A DNA stretch of 64,000 nucleotides, taken from Massilia sp. Root418 (GTDB lineage: Bacteria; Pseudomonadota; Gammaproteobacteria; Burkholderiales; Burkholderiaceae_D). The stretch covers positions 281-64,280 of the forward strand of contig NZ_LMEC01000001.1 in NCBI RefSeq assembly GCF_001425265.1, read 5' to 3'. Each line of letters opens with the position of its first letter. The stretch's first letter is position 1. Shown piece after piece: positions 47,303 through 55,388 of this stretch. The position numbers and the translations under genes are program-made. The notes under the pieces are model-generated. The model was not told where the DNA came from. It ran no database searches and worked only from the letters and a program-made list of their open reading frames with translations.

Positions 47303-47361
47303 TTTAATTCTCCATAGTAGTTCGAAGTATAGCCAGCCAGGGGCCTCAGCAATACCGCTTC

Positions 47362-47385
47362 ACTACTGTGTTTTTATACAGTAGT
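47362..47385. promoter_or_regulatory. Inverted repeat upstream of the HEPN/Mrr operon
   Basis: ACTACTGT and ACAGTAGT form a perfect 8-bp inverted repeat separated by 8 AT-rich bases, 60 bp before the operon start. A -10-like TATACT lies nearer the gene (47331-47326, reverse strand). It may be an operator for this operon or a weak terminator for leftward transcription. Confidence 0.35.
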
Positions 47386-47425
47386 CACTATCGACGAGAA
47401 GCATGACCCGTCCTTGGGTCGCACA

Positions 47426-47601
47426 ATGCCCCGCGCGAAACTGACCGGCATTGCTGCCGGCTCCGACACCGACCTCCTCCCCGAACTGCTGGACGTGCAG
47501 CTGTTGTGGGCCGCGAGCAAAAGATGCGCCTCACCGGCTTCGAGCATATCGACAATGTGGCGTACGCCCAGACCTGGGCCATCGAGGTGATGCCGTGCTG
47601 A
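47426..47601 (+). pseudogene. Frameshifted gene remnant
   Basis: Two frames together make coherent protein: MPRAKLTGIAAGSDTDLLPE at the start in one frame, and MRLTGFEHIDNVAYAQTWAI ending at the TGA at 47599-47601 in another. A frameshift near 47500 would join them. The stop overlaps the GTG start of the next gene, as in an operon. I do not recognise the family; plasmid or conjugative-element proteins have similar ends. Confidence 0.35.
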
Positions 47602-48086
47602 AGATGACGATTCATTCGGGCCTGCTTGCGGCCCGCACCGAGGCGAACCAGCTGGCAGTGCTTGACGTCGCATATCAGCAGAAGTGCGCGCTGGCCGACT
47701 ACGTCGTGGCTCTGTCGCTTCGAGGGAGTGGAGAAGTCGCGCCGGCCTTCGTTCAAAACTACCCGCGCTGGTCCGCGAGTGTGTGGGACCTCATCGCGCG
47801 TGGGCTAGCGCAAACCCTGTACCGGTCTAATCAGATTCCAGCGAGCGTCAAGGCCGACCGGCGCTGCGCGTACGCGACTCGCATTTGCGCCTCGGTGGAG
47901 CGCATGACAGCTGTTGGCCGCGGCCACGAGGTGGGCACCGTCGAAATCCTGCAGGACGGCCCGCGCCGCGGCGTGTACACGGCCAGCTTTGACGAAGACG
48001 TTCTAGGCGCCCGCGATACGCACTTCGAGTACGGCTGCAAAGCACTCAACCCCGCCGAGCCGTGTCTTGGAGCGTTTCGACGATAA
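47595..48086 (+). CDS. Hypothetical protein, mobile-element cargo
   Basis: A GTG at 47595 has a GAGGTGA ribosome site, giving 163 residues; the ATG at 47604 is the alternative. The start reads MTIHSGLLAARTEANQLAVL. The rest is a mix of helix and strand (NYPRWSASVWDLIARGLAQT, ending near KALNPAEPCLGAFRR). No family is recognised. It lies at the right end of the transposon and overlaps the next gene tail-to-tail by 41 bp, so it may be old plasmid-type DNA. Confidence 0.45.
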   Translation: MLKMTIHSGLLAARTEANQLAVLDVAYQQKCALADYVVALSLRGSGEVAPAFVQNYPRWSASVWDLIARGLAQTLYRSNQIPASVKADRRCAYATRICASVERMTAVGRGHEVGTVEILQDGPRRGVYTASFDEDVLGARDTHFEYGCKALNPAEPCLGAFRR

Positions 48087-48330
48087 ACGCCCTCAGTGCT
48101 CCACGTGCCCCATAACCCGTCTCGTGGCGGGGAATCACGCCGGCCGCATTGGGTCGAACCCGGCTCTCTATCAACAAGATGGTCGTATCTAGCGCCTGCA
48201 CGGCAGACTGCACTTGGGCGATTTTGGATTCGAGATGGCATAGGCGCATCTTCAGGCTGGCCAGGTCGCCGGCGAGCGTGGCCCGTTCGACGAGGAGCCA
48301 CTTCACTTCGGGAGGGGTTCGGGTTCTCAA
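48046..48330 (-). CDS. Coiled-coil hypothetical protein, possibly truncated
   Basis: This 94-residue product has RTPPEVKWLLVERATLAGDL followed by a heptad coiled coil (LESKIAQVQSAVQALDTTIL) and a conserved-looking YGARGALRAFIVETL block. I recall similar proteins of about 150 residues on Burkholderiales plasmids and islands, so this one may lack its C-terminus. It lies 132 bp from the right end of the transposon. Confidence 0.5.
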   Translation of the reverse strand: MRTRTPPEVKWLLVERATLAGDLASLKMRLCHLESKIAQVQSAVQALDTTILLIESRVRPNAAGVIPRHETGYGARGALRAFIVETLQDTARRG

Positions 48331-48437
48331 TTTCAGGGCACATGATTAGGACGATACCCAAGTACAGCGAGTCGGCAAGGCCGATTTTTGGGTGCGACGC
48401 ACCAATCCATGCGGTTTCGGTGCCAGTTCTGCCTCCT

Positions 48438-48462
48438 TTGGGCCAACTGCTTATTAACACCC
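48438..48462 (-). repeat. Right terminal inverted repeat
   Basis: On the reverse strand this end begins GGGTGTTAATAAGCAG, then T, then TGGCCCAA. It mirrors the left end with one mismatch. Confidence 0.85.
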
Positions 48463-48470
48463 TTGCTCGT
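48463..48470 (+). repeat. Right target-site duplication of the CBASS element
   Basis: TTGCTCGT directly follows the right inverted repeat, identical to 40347-40354. Confidence 0.85.
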
Positions 48471-48595
48471 CCAATGCGCCATCGTCAAGACGGCGACACG
48501 TCGGGGGCGGAATTCCAGAGGGAGCGGTAGCGCCGCCCTCACTTGCATGAGATATACGAAAAGTTGATTACTATCATCATGAAGATAAAGTGGAC

Positions 48596-48686
48596 CCATA
48601 TGCTGCGACGCGGCATCATCGTTCCTGTCTCCTCTATTCTCCTCCAAGAGATTAGATTTAGCCCGCTCCTGAGCGGGCTTTTTTTT
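48596..48686 (+). ncRNA. Multicopy sRNA candidate, copy 4
   Basis: A 5' hairpin (ATGCTGC-GAC-GCGGCAT, 48599-48615) is followed by a CU-rich linker identical to copy 3 and a terminator (GCCCGCTCCTGAGCGGGC plus T8, ending 48686). Upstream TTGATT (48565) and GATAAAGT form a plausible promoter. Removing the transposon would leave it about 240 bp downstream of copy 3. Confidence 0.72.
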
Positions 48687-48689
48687 GGC

Positions 48690-49388
48690 TCATCGAGAAG
48701 TTTGGGGATGGTGTTTCGCCGCACGGCGCTTGCGGCGGCTGCCCCGTCCGGAGCCGCGCTGGGTACTGCCGCCTTTTTTCGCTGGCGGTGCGCTGCGCGG
48801 AGGCCTGTCGACATGCCCGGCTTGGAGCTGTCCTGCGCCTTCGTCACGCAAGCGGTCAGCGGAACGGCTGGCCGTCTGGCACGGTTGCGGCGGCTTCTCT
48901 TTCTCCTGCGGCAGGCGATCGGTCTGCACTGCGTCGCCGAGCAAGCGCGCGATGGCTGCTTTCCTGGCGGACCGGCAGACATCAGCCAGCAGCCATTCAT
49001 CACTGCCTGGGAAGCGCAGCCAGATGGCTTTCCAGGCATTGCGGTTGCCGCTGCCGTGCAGGTTTGCGAAACACGATGGCGACACGGCGTGCTCGCCGTA
49101 CTTTATCTGCGTCCCCTCCACCGTGGCGTAGTAAGGTCGCTTGCCGAAGCTGGCGCGCAGGCGGGTGCCTTCGGGAAGAAAGAGCTGCTTCCATTGATAG
49201 CCGGCCTCGGATGGCGCCGCAGGCTGCTGCTATTGCTGCTGGGCTGCCGGCGCGTTGATGTAGTTGTCTATCGCCTCCAGGATAAACGGCTCCATGGCAT
49301 ACGTATCGGACCACCAGTTGCCGGTGAATTTACCCAGTGCTTCAAGTGTCTTGACAGAGATGAAGACCGGCATTGTAGGGTTAGGCAT
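48690..49388 (-). pseudogene. Hypothetical gene interrupted by an amber codon
   Basis: The ATG at 49388 has an AGGAGG ribosome site and encodes MPNPTMPVFISVKTLEALGK through a glutamine run, where a TAG at 49230-49232 interrupts the frame (AAQQQ-stop-QQPAAP). Reading through, the frame continues coherently (WKQLFLPEGTRLRASFGKRP, HAVSPSCFANLHGSGNRNAW, WLRFPGSDEWLLADVCR) to a basic tail and a TGA at 48690. A CAG-to-TAG change explains it. The intact protein would be about 230 residues with a DNA-binding-like basic end. The family is unassigned. Confidence 0.65.
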
Positions 49389-49753
49389 GGGGCCTCCTAA
49401 AATCGGGTTTTACTAAACGCTGCTAACTCTTGCTAAGGCTTACTACAGCGCGCTATCGCTTAATAAAATTGCGATTTCCGAACACCAGGCGGCACTTGAT
49501 TTTTGCCGCCCATATTGGTTAGACGCGTTTAGCACAGTTCAGTTCCCGCGTAGCGCAAAAACCTGCGAAATATCGAGGAACATCGCGGTTTAGCAATGGG
49601 TAGCAGGTTTTAGTAAAAATCGAAAAAACGACGCCCCCCATCGCATCGTCGAGGTCAAATGCTGGCCGTTTTTTTGCCAGGATGCACACTATTTCATAGT
49701 ATTGGCATGCCGCTTTGCTATCATTGAATGATCGACTCTTTCCTTTCACGATC
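49389..49753. repeat. Intergenic region with an imperfect inverted repeat
   Basis: Arms at about 49404-49427 and 49599-49622 match at 19 of 24 positions (core TTTTACTAAA...CTGCTA) and enclose ~170 bp of AT-rich DNA. No gene is visible. It may be a small MITE-like relic or paired regulator sites between divergent genes. Confidence 0.35.
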
Positions 49754-50833
49754 ATGATCTTCCGCCAGCTATTCGATCCCACTTCATCCACCTACACCTA
49801 TCTGTTGGGAGACGGCGGTGAAGCCGTGCTGATCGATCCGGTCTATGAGCAGGTGCCGCGCGATTTGGCGCTGTTGCGGGAGCTGGACTTGCGCCTGCTG
49901 GTCGCGCTCGATACGCATGTGCACGCGGACCATGTGACTGGCGCTTGGCGTTTGCACCAGCGCGTCGGCAGCAGCATTGCGGTGGCCGAGGCCGCCGGCG
50001 CATCGCTGGCGGACCGCCCCCTGCGCCACGGCGACCGTATTGACTTTGGTAGCCGCTACCTGACGGTGCGCGCCACACCCGGCCACACCAATGGCTGCCT
50101 GACCTACGTGCTGGACGACGAAAGCATGGCCTTCACCGGCGACAGCCTGCTGATACGCGGCTGCGGCCGTACCGATTTCCAGGGCGGCAGCCCGCAGCAA
50201 CTGTTTGCCTCGGTGCGGGAACAGATCCTTACCTTGCCCGGCACCTGCCTGCTGTACCCCGCGCATGACTATCGCGGCATCACGGTCACCAGCGTGGCCG
50301 AAGAGCGCCGTTTCAATCCGCGCCTCGGCGGGGATGTGGACGAGGGCGATTTCGCCGGCCACATGAACAACCTGAACCTGCCGCATCCCAAGCAGATGGC
50401 GGTGGCCGTGCCTGCAAACCTGCGCTGCGGCCGGCCGGAAGGGCACGCGGACGAGGGCAGCGGCGCCGCGCCGGACACCCCCGCCTGGGCGCCCCTGACG
50501 CTGCGTTTCAGCGGCGTGTGGGAAATCGAGCCGATGGCTTTGCTGGAGCACGCGGACAAGGTGCAGATCGTGGACGTGCGTGAGGCGCCCGAGTTCATCG
50601 ACCGCCTGGGCCATGTGCCAGGCGCGCGGCTGGTGCCGCTGTCGCAGCTGGTGGGCAAGCTGGACGAATTCGACCGCGAGCGTCCCGTGGTGGCAGTCTG
50701 CCGCTCCGGTGTACGGTCGGCCCAGGCCAGCGTGCTGCTGGCCAAGGCTGGCTTCAAGCAGGTGGCCAATCTGGCCGGCGGCATGCTGCGCTGGAAGAGT
50801 GAAGCGCTGCCTGTCGCGCAGGACGTTGCCTAA
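49754..50833 (+). CDS. Persulfide dioxygenase-rhodanese fusion
   Basis: This 359-residue protein has an ETHE1-type metallo-beta-lactamase domain with the iron ligands in HVHADHVTGA, ATPGHTNGC and FTGDSLLIRGCGRTDFQGGS, and YPAHDYRG. A C-terminal rhodanese domain follows (VDVREAPEFIDRLGHVPGAR) with the active Cys in AVCRSGVRS. It would oxidise glutathione persulfide and transfer sulfane sulfur in the cytoplasm, a sulfide detoxification route. The ATG at 49754 is chosen by the family start. Confidence 0.9.
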   Translation: MIFRQLFDPTSSTYTYLLGDGGEAVLIDPVYEQVPRDLALLRELDLRLLVALDTHVHADHVTGAWRLHQRVGSSIAVAEAAGASLADRPLRHGDRIDFGSRYLTVRATPGHTNGCLTYVLDDESMAFTGDSLLIRGCGRTDFQGGSPQQLFASVREQILTLPGTCLLYPAHDYRGITVTSVAEERRFNPRLGGDVDEGDFAGHMNNLNLPHPKQMAVAVPANLRCGRPEGHADEGSGAAPDTPAWAPLTLRFSGVWEIEPMALLEHADKVQIVDVREAPEFIDRLGHVPGARLVPLSQLVGKLDEFDRERPVVAVCRSGVRSAQASVLLAKAGFKQVANLAGGMLRWKSEALPVAQDVA

Positions 50834-50878
50834 TAGGAAATCCGTCGTATAATTGCATTTCAAGCAATTGAGGCGATT

Positions 50879-51790
50879 ATGCAAGTCATGCTTTCCTTGC
50901 TGGGCACGGAGATACTCACCGCGCTCGGCATGCTGTACCTGATGCTGGGCATGGCCTCGCTGGGCGTTGGGCTGTCGCTGCGTGCGCGGCCGCAAAGCCA
51001 GCTCAGGCTGCAAGTGAACGCCTGGTGGTGGATCTTCCCCGTTGTCACGGTCAGCCTGCTGCTGCATCCGGCCGGCGCGCCGCTGCTGGCGCTGATCATA
51101 GTCGCGCTGGCGCTGCGCGAGCTGGCGCCGTTTGCCAGCACAGGCCGGGCCAGGCGCTTCGCCTGGCCCGCCGCCGCCCTTGGCGCAGCCACACTCGCTT
51201 TGATCTCCGTCAAACCGCTGGCAGTTTCCCTGCTGCTGGCGCTTGCCATCTTCACAACGCTGGTATATTTCCTCAAGTCACGGAGCCGCGACGCCTTGCT
51301 CTGGCTGTTGTGGCTGATCCTCTGCTTCAGCGTGAGTTTCCTGCCGCGCTACGAGGCGCTGCCGCTGGCGTCGCACCAGCGCCTGGCATGGCTGTTCTAT
51401 TTGTATGTGCTGACGTCGCTGAACGACGTGGCACAGTTCATCAGCGGTACGCTGTTTGGCCGCCACCGCATCGCGCCCGGCATCAGCCCTAACAAAACCT
51501 GGCAGGGGCTGCTGGGCGGGGTGGCCGCCAGCGTGCTGCTGTCGCTGGCGCTGGGCCGCTATCTGCACCTGGCGGACGCGGGCCAGCTGGCTGCTTTTGC
51601 CGTGCTGCTGTCCCTGGGCGGCTTCTGCGGCGACCTGATGTTCTCGGCCGCCAAGCGGGTGCTGGGCGTAAAAGATTTTTCGCAATTGATACCCGGCCAC
51701 GGCGGCATCCTGGACCGGGTGGACAGCCTGGTGGTCACCGCGCCGCTGCTGTATTGTCTGATCATCACCTATCAAGGGAAGCTCGCATGA
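50879..51790 (+). CDS. CdsA-like phosphatidate cytidylyltransferase (YnbB-like)
   Basis: This 303-residue polytopic protein ends with the CDP-diglyceride synthase signature (SPNKTWQGLLGG, then FSAAKRVLGVKDFSQLIPGH and GILDRVDSL). It makes CDP-diacylglycerol at the inner membrane. Its TGA overlaps the next ATG. Together with the downstream hydrolase-methyltransferase and the opposite-strand CDP-alcohol transferase and phosphatase it recreates the content of E. coli ynbABCD. A separate housekeeping cdsA is expected elsewhere. Confidence 0.9.
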   Translation: MQVMLSLLGTEILTALGMLYLMLGMASLGVGLSLRARPQSQLRLQVNAWWWIFPVVTVSLLLHPAGAPLLALIIVALALRELAPFASTGRARRFAWPAAALGAATLALISVKPLAVSLLLALAIFTTLVYFLKSRSRDALLWLLWLILCFSVSFLPRYEALPLASHQRLAWLFYLYVLTSLNDVAQFISGTLFGRHRIAPGISPNKTWQGLLGGVAASVLLSLALGRYLHLADAGQLAAFAVLLSLGGFCGDLMFSAAKRVLGVKDFSQLIPGHGGILDRVDSLVVTAPLLYCLIITYQGKLA

Positions 51791-53580
51791 AAGCTGAACG
51801 CTCACTGGCCTGGCGCACCACCGAATCCGGTTTCGACTGCAAGGACGGCACCCGCCTGTTCTACCGCGCCTGGGAACCGATGGCGCCGCGCCAGGACGGG
51901 CCGCAGCGCGCGCTGGTGTTCCTGCACCGTGGCCACGAGCATTCCGGCCGCATCCAGCCGCTGGTGGAGCAGTTCGGCTTCACCCAGGACCACGCCTTCG
52001 CCTGGGACGCGCGCGGCCACGGCTACTCGCCCGGCGAGCGCGGCGACGCGCCCAGCTTCGAGGCCTTGGTGGAGGATTTCGACACCTTTATCCGCCATCT
52101 CCGCCAGGTGCACGGCTTTGCCGAGGAAAACATCCTGGTGGTGGCCAACAGCGTGGGCGCCGTCATCGCCGCCACCTGGCTGCATGACTATGCGCCGCGC
52201 GTGCGCGGCGTCATCATGGCTGCTGCCGCGTTCGAGATCAAACTCTACGTGCCGCTGGCCAAGCCGGCGCTGCGGTTCGCGCGCCGCTTCAAGCCGGAGC
52301 TGTTCGTCACCAGCTACATCCGCCCCGGCATGCTGACGCATTCGCCGCAGGAGGCGGCCGCCTACGGCGCCGATCCGCTGATCGCCAAGGCCATCTCCGC
52401 CTGCGTGCTGCTGGGCCTGGCCGACACGGCAAAGCGCATCGTGCACGACGCCGCCGCCATCGACACGCCGGTGCTGATGCTGGCCGCCGGCAAGGACTAC
52501 GTGGTGAAGGAGGGGCCGCAGCAGACCTTCTTCGAGCGCTTGTCCTCGCCGCTCAAGCGCTACGTGCGCCTGCCAGACGCCTTCCACGCCCTGTTCTACG
52601 AGCAGGACACCAGCGTGGCGCTGCACGAAAGCCGGCAGTTCGTCGAACACTGCTTCGCGCGCGCGCCGCTGGCGCCGTCGCACTACCTGAACGCCGACCG
52701 CGACAGCCATAGCGCGCGCCGCTATGCCGCCATGCAGGCCGGAGAAAGCTGCGGCGTGCTGGCCAAGGCCTGGTTCGGCATGCAGCGCGTGATGCTGGGC
52801 GCCATGGGCGGCGTGAGCGACGGCATGAAGATCGGCCTGGAACACGGCTTCGATTCGGGCGCCTCGCTGGACTATGTGTACCGCAACCAGGCCGGCGGCC
52901 GTTTCATCATGGGCAAGACCATGGACCGGGGCTACCTGGACGCGGTGGGCTGGCGCGGCATCCGCCTGCGCAAGCGCCAGCTGCAGCAAATGCTGGGCGA
53001 GCGCATCGCCGCGCACAGCGGGGAGGCGCCACTGCGCATCCTGGACATTGCGGCGGGCTCGGGCCGCTACGTGCTGGAGACGGTGAAGCGCTTCCAGGAC
53101 AAGGATATCCAGGTGACGCTGCGCGACTACGCCCAGCACAACCTGGACCAGGCGCGCGCGCTGGCGGACGCGCTCCAGCTGCGCGCCAGCGTGGAGTTCC
53201 AGCTGCGCGACGCCTTCAATCCTGACAGCTACCGCGCCGCCGAAGGCCTGTACGACATCGTGATCGTGTCCGGGCTGCACGAGCTGTTCAGCGACAACGA
53301 GCCGGTGGCCGCATCGCTGAAAGGCATCTTCAGCGTGCTGCGCCCTGGCGGCCATCTGATCTACACCGGCCAGCCCTGGCACCCGCAGCTGGACATGATC
53401 GCACTGACCCTGAGCAGCCATCGCGGCACGCCGTGGCAGATGCGCCCCCGTCCGCAGGCGGAAATGGACGGGCTGGTGGCTTATTCCGGCGGCGCGAAAA
53501 TCTCCACCAGCATCGGCCTGGAAGGGATCTTTACCGTGTCGCTGGCGCAGAAACCCGCAGCGCCTGGCGCAGGCGGTTGA
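51787..53580 (+). CDS. Alpha/beta hydrolase-SAM methyltransferase fusion (YnbC-like)
   Basis: The ATG at 51787 overlaps the CdsA-like stop (ATGA), giving 597 residues. The N-terminal lysophospholipase-type hydrolase has HRGHEHSGR, the nucleophile elbow VANSVGAV and DAFHALFYE as the likely His. The C-terminal class I methyltransferase has motif I ILDIAAGSGRYVLETVKRF. The fusion matches YnbC of the ynbABCD set, an uncharacterised lipid-modifying pathway. The 3' end overlaps the convergent transferase gene by 50 bp. Confidence 0.9.
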   Translation: MKAERSLAWRTTESGFDCKDGTRLFYRAWEPMAPRQDGPQRALVFLHRGHEHSGRIQPLVEQFGFTQDHAFAWDARGHGYSPGERGDAPSFEALVEDFDTFIRHLRQVHGFAEENILVVANSVGAVIAATWLHDYAPRVRGVIMAAAAFEIKLYVPLAKPALRFARRFKPELFVTSYIRPGMLTHSPQEAAAYGADPLIAKAISACVLLGLADTAKRIVHDAAAIDTPVLMLAAGKDYVVKEGPQQTFFERLSSPLKRYVRLPDAFHALFYEQDTSVALHESRQFVEHCFARAPLAPSHYLNADRDSHSARRYAAMQAGESCGVLAKAWFGMQRVMLGAMGGVSDGMKIGLEHGFDSGASLDYVYRNQAGGRFIMGKTMDRGYLDAVGWRGIRLRKRQLQQMLGERIAAHSGEAPLRILDIAAGSGRYVLETVKRFQDKDIQVTLRDYAQHNLDQARALADALQLRASVEFQLRDAFNPDSYRAAEGLYDIVIVSGLHELFSDNEPVAASLKGIFSVLRPGGHLIYTGQPWHPQLDMIALTLSSHRGTPWQMRPRPQAEMDGLVAYSGGAKISTSIGLEGIFTVSLAQKPAAPGAGG

Positions 53581-54148
53581 ACACGGTCCACACGGACAGC
53601 GCGATCACCAGCATCAGGATGCCGTTCAGCAGCAGCGGCGCGGCCCGGTAGGCGATCAGCAGGGCAAGCAGGCCGAACCAGAAGGCGCGGTCGCTCTTGC
53701 CCATGGGACCGTCGAAGCGGCGCGGCGTGCCCACGCTGAGGGCCAGCACGCCGGCGAACTCGGCCAGCAGCGCGCCTACCACGCACAGCACCACCAGCGG
53801 CGCGTGCAGCGCGGCGGCCAGCATGAAGGGCAGGTAAAGCGCCGCATCGGACACCTGGTCGCAGATTTCGTTCAGCAGCGTGCCGAGGCGGGTCTTCTGG
53901 CCCGTGGCGTTGGCCAGCATGCCGTCGATGGCGTTGAGCGCCATGCGCAGCAGCAGGAAGGCCGGCATGCCCAGCCACAGGCCGCTGCAGCCGGGCTGCC
54001 AGGCCAGCGCGGCGCCGTAGGCCACGGACAGCAGCATGGTGGCCAGCGTGATCTGGTTGGGCGTCACGCGGCAGCGTACCAGCGCACGCATCAGCGGTTG
54101 CAGCAGTTGCTGGAATTTCGGTTTCAGCTGATAGATCGAAAAGCTCAT
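53531..54148 (-). CDS. CDP-alcohol phosphatidyltransferase (YnbA-like)
   Basis: This 205-residue integral-membrane enzyme has the family motif in altered form: NAIDGMLANATGQKTRLGTL then LNEICDQVSD. The canonical DxxDG...AR...GxxxDxxxD reads NxxDG...AN...GxxxNxxxD, so the first Asp, Arg and third Asp are Asn. It would transfer a head group from CDP-alcohol to a lipid acceptor. It overlaps the phosphatase gene by 4 bp on the same strand. Confidence 0.88.
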   Translation of the reverse strand: MSFSIYQLKPKFQQLLQPLMRALVRCRVTPNQITLATMLLSVAYGAALAWQPGCSGLWLGMPAFLLLRMALNAIDGMLANATGQKTRLGTLLNEICDQVSDAALYLPFMLAAALHAPLVVLCVVGALLAEFAGVLALSVGTPRRFDGPMGKSDRAFWFGLLALLIAYRAAPLLLNGILMLVIALSVWTVFNRLRQALRVSAPATR

Positions 54149-55347
54149 TGCTTGGCATACTCCTCATACAGTTGGGCGATGCGGCGGCTGCGCTGGTAGC
54201 CCATGGCGCAGTGCAGGTAGATATTGCGGCCCTGGCCGGCGTGCGCGGCGATGGCGGCCAGCACCGGCTGGGCGGTGCGGGCGTCCAGCGCCTGCAGGTC
54301 CAGCAGCGGGAAGTGTTGATACGGGCGGCCGCGCAGCGCCGCCGTTTCGCTCAGCTCGTTGGACAGGTCGATGACGGCGCAGTCGGCCGGCAGGCGGGCC
54401 GCTTCGGCGTTGCTCAGGCGGCGGCCCACCCACAGCCGGTCGCTGTGGCGGTCGAATGGCGGGCGGTGGCGTTCGCGCCAGCGCACCAGCTGCCAGGTCA
54501 GCAGGTAGCCGCCCAGGTAGGGCGCGTACAGCAGCCAGACCCACAGCGGATAGCGGCCGTGGCGCTTGTGCAGGAAGGCGGCATTGCGGCGGTGGTAAGC
54601 CCACGCCACCAGCAGCAGGCTGGCGCACAGGTATAGCCACCACGGCCCGCCCAGCGCGAACCAGGCCAGCAGCGCCAGGCCGGCCATGAGCGTGTAGACG
54701 AAGGCCACCGGGCGGGATGCGGTCCGGCCAACGCTGCCGGCGCCGGTGGCGGGCAGCGCGCGGATGGCCAGCAGGCCGAGCAGGGCGCCGCCGGCGACGT
54801 CGGCCAGGTGGTGCTGGTAGGTGAACACGGTGGCCGCCGCCACCAGCAGCAGCCAGGCAGCGAGCACCAGGCGCGGCGCGGCGCGCCGGCCGGCGCTCAG
54901 GGCCGGCCAGAAGATCAGGCAGTAAGCCACGTGCAGCGAAGGCAGCTGGTTGTAGGGCTGGTCCATGGCGGACAAGCGGGCGAACAGCCAGGCGGGCAGG
55001 GCGGCGTCCACTGCCGGGCGTTCGAAGCCGAAGCGCACTGGAAAGGCAGCAAACACGAGGCAGGCGGCCACGGTGGCGAAGGCCACGCGCCTGCTCAGCG
55101 CGGACAGGCCGGCGCGGCTTTCCGCCAGCAGGAAACTAAGCGCAAACAGCAGGCCGGACGTCATGTAGGGCAGCACCATCCAGGGCACGAAGGGCAGCGC
55201 CGCGTCCCACGGCAGGGCCACGCTGCGGGTCACCCCGGCGCGTGCTGCCAAGTGGTTCGCCAAGGGGTAACATAGCCCGAACAGCGCGCCATTCAGCACA
55301 AGCTGGGCCACGCGCTCGCGCATGCTGGGCACTGCGTCCGGCTGCAT
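54145..55347 (-). CDS. PAP2-like plus dual-specificity phosphatase (YnbD-like)
   Basis: The N-terminal half of this 400-residue protein is polytopic, with PAP2-type motifs (NQLPSLHVAYCLIFW, YQHHLADVAGGALLG). The C-terminal half is a dual-specificity phosphatase with the CX5R loop HCAMGYQRSR. The ATG at 55347 opens a leftward pair with the YnbA-like enzyme. It likely removes phosphate from the pathway's phospholipid intermediate. Confidence 0.9.
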   Translation of the reverse strand: MQPDAVPSMRERVAQLVLNGALFGLCYPLANHLAARAGVTRSVALPWDAALPFVPWMVLPYMTSGLLFALSFLLAESRAGLSALSRRVAFATVAACLVFAAFPVRFGFERPAVDAALPAWLFARLSAMDQPYNQLPSLHVAYCLIFWPALSAGRRAAPRLVLAAWLLLVAAATVFTYQHHLADVAGGALLGLLAIRALPATGAGSVGRTASRPVAFVYTLMAGLALLAWFALGGPWWLYLCASLLLVAWAYHRRNAAFLHKRHGRYPLWVWLLYAPYLGGYLLTWQLVRWRERHRPPFDRHSDRLWVGRRLSNAEAARLPADCAVIDLSNELSETAALRGRPYQHFPLLDLQALDARTAQPVLAAIAAHAGQGRNIYLHCAMGYQRSRRIAQLYEEYAKQ

Positions 55348-55388
55348 GATCGAACTGTCCTTGTTAATAACTATGTAATTGATGCATT

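Larger units (their letters stand above)
40355..48462. mobile_element. 8.1-kb non-autonomous transposon carrying CBASS and Mrr-like defence genes
   Basis: The element is bounded by 25-bp terminal inverted repeats (24 of 25 matching; they begin GGGTGTTAATAAGCAG and end TGGCCCAA) and a perfect 8-bp direct repeat, TTGCTCGT. It contains a CBASS operon, a two-gene Mrr-like/HEPN-like module and degraded genes, but no recognisable transposase. TTAATAAG-type ends beginning GG and an 8-bp duplication are typical, as I recall, of the IS1595 family, so mobilisation in trans is the likely explanation. The CBASS part is visibly lower in GC than the flanks. Confidence 0.82.

Noticed and set aside
37420..48690. 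The four repeated units as simple intrinsic terminators
   Set aside because: Conservation extends well upstream of each terminator through a linker and a 5' hairpin with -10-like boxes, which a terminator alone would not need. A 3' UTR role for copy 1 remains possible.
49519..49791. A 90-codon reverse frame before the persulfide dioxygenase gene
   Set aside because: It overlaps the start of that gene and the AT-rich leader; composition is not coding-like.
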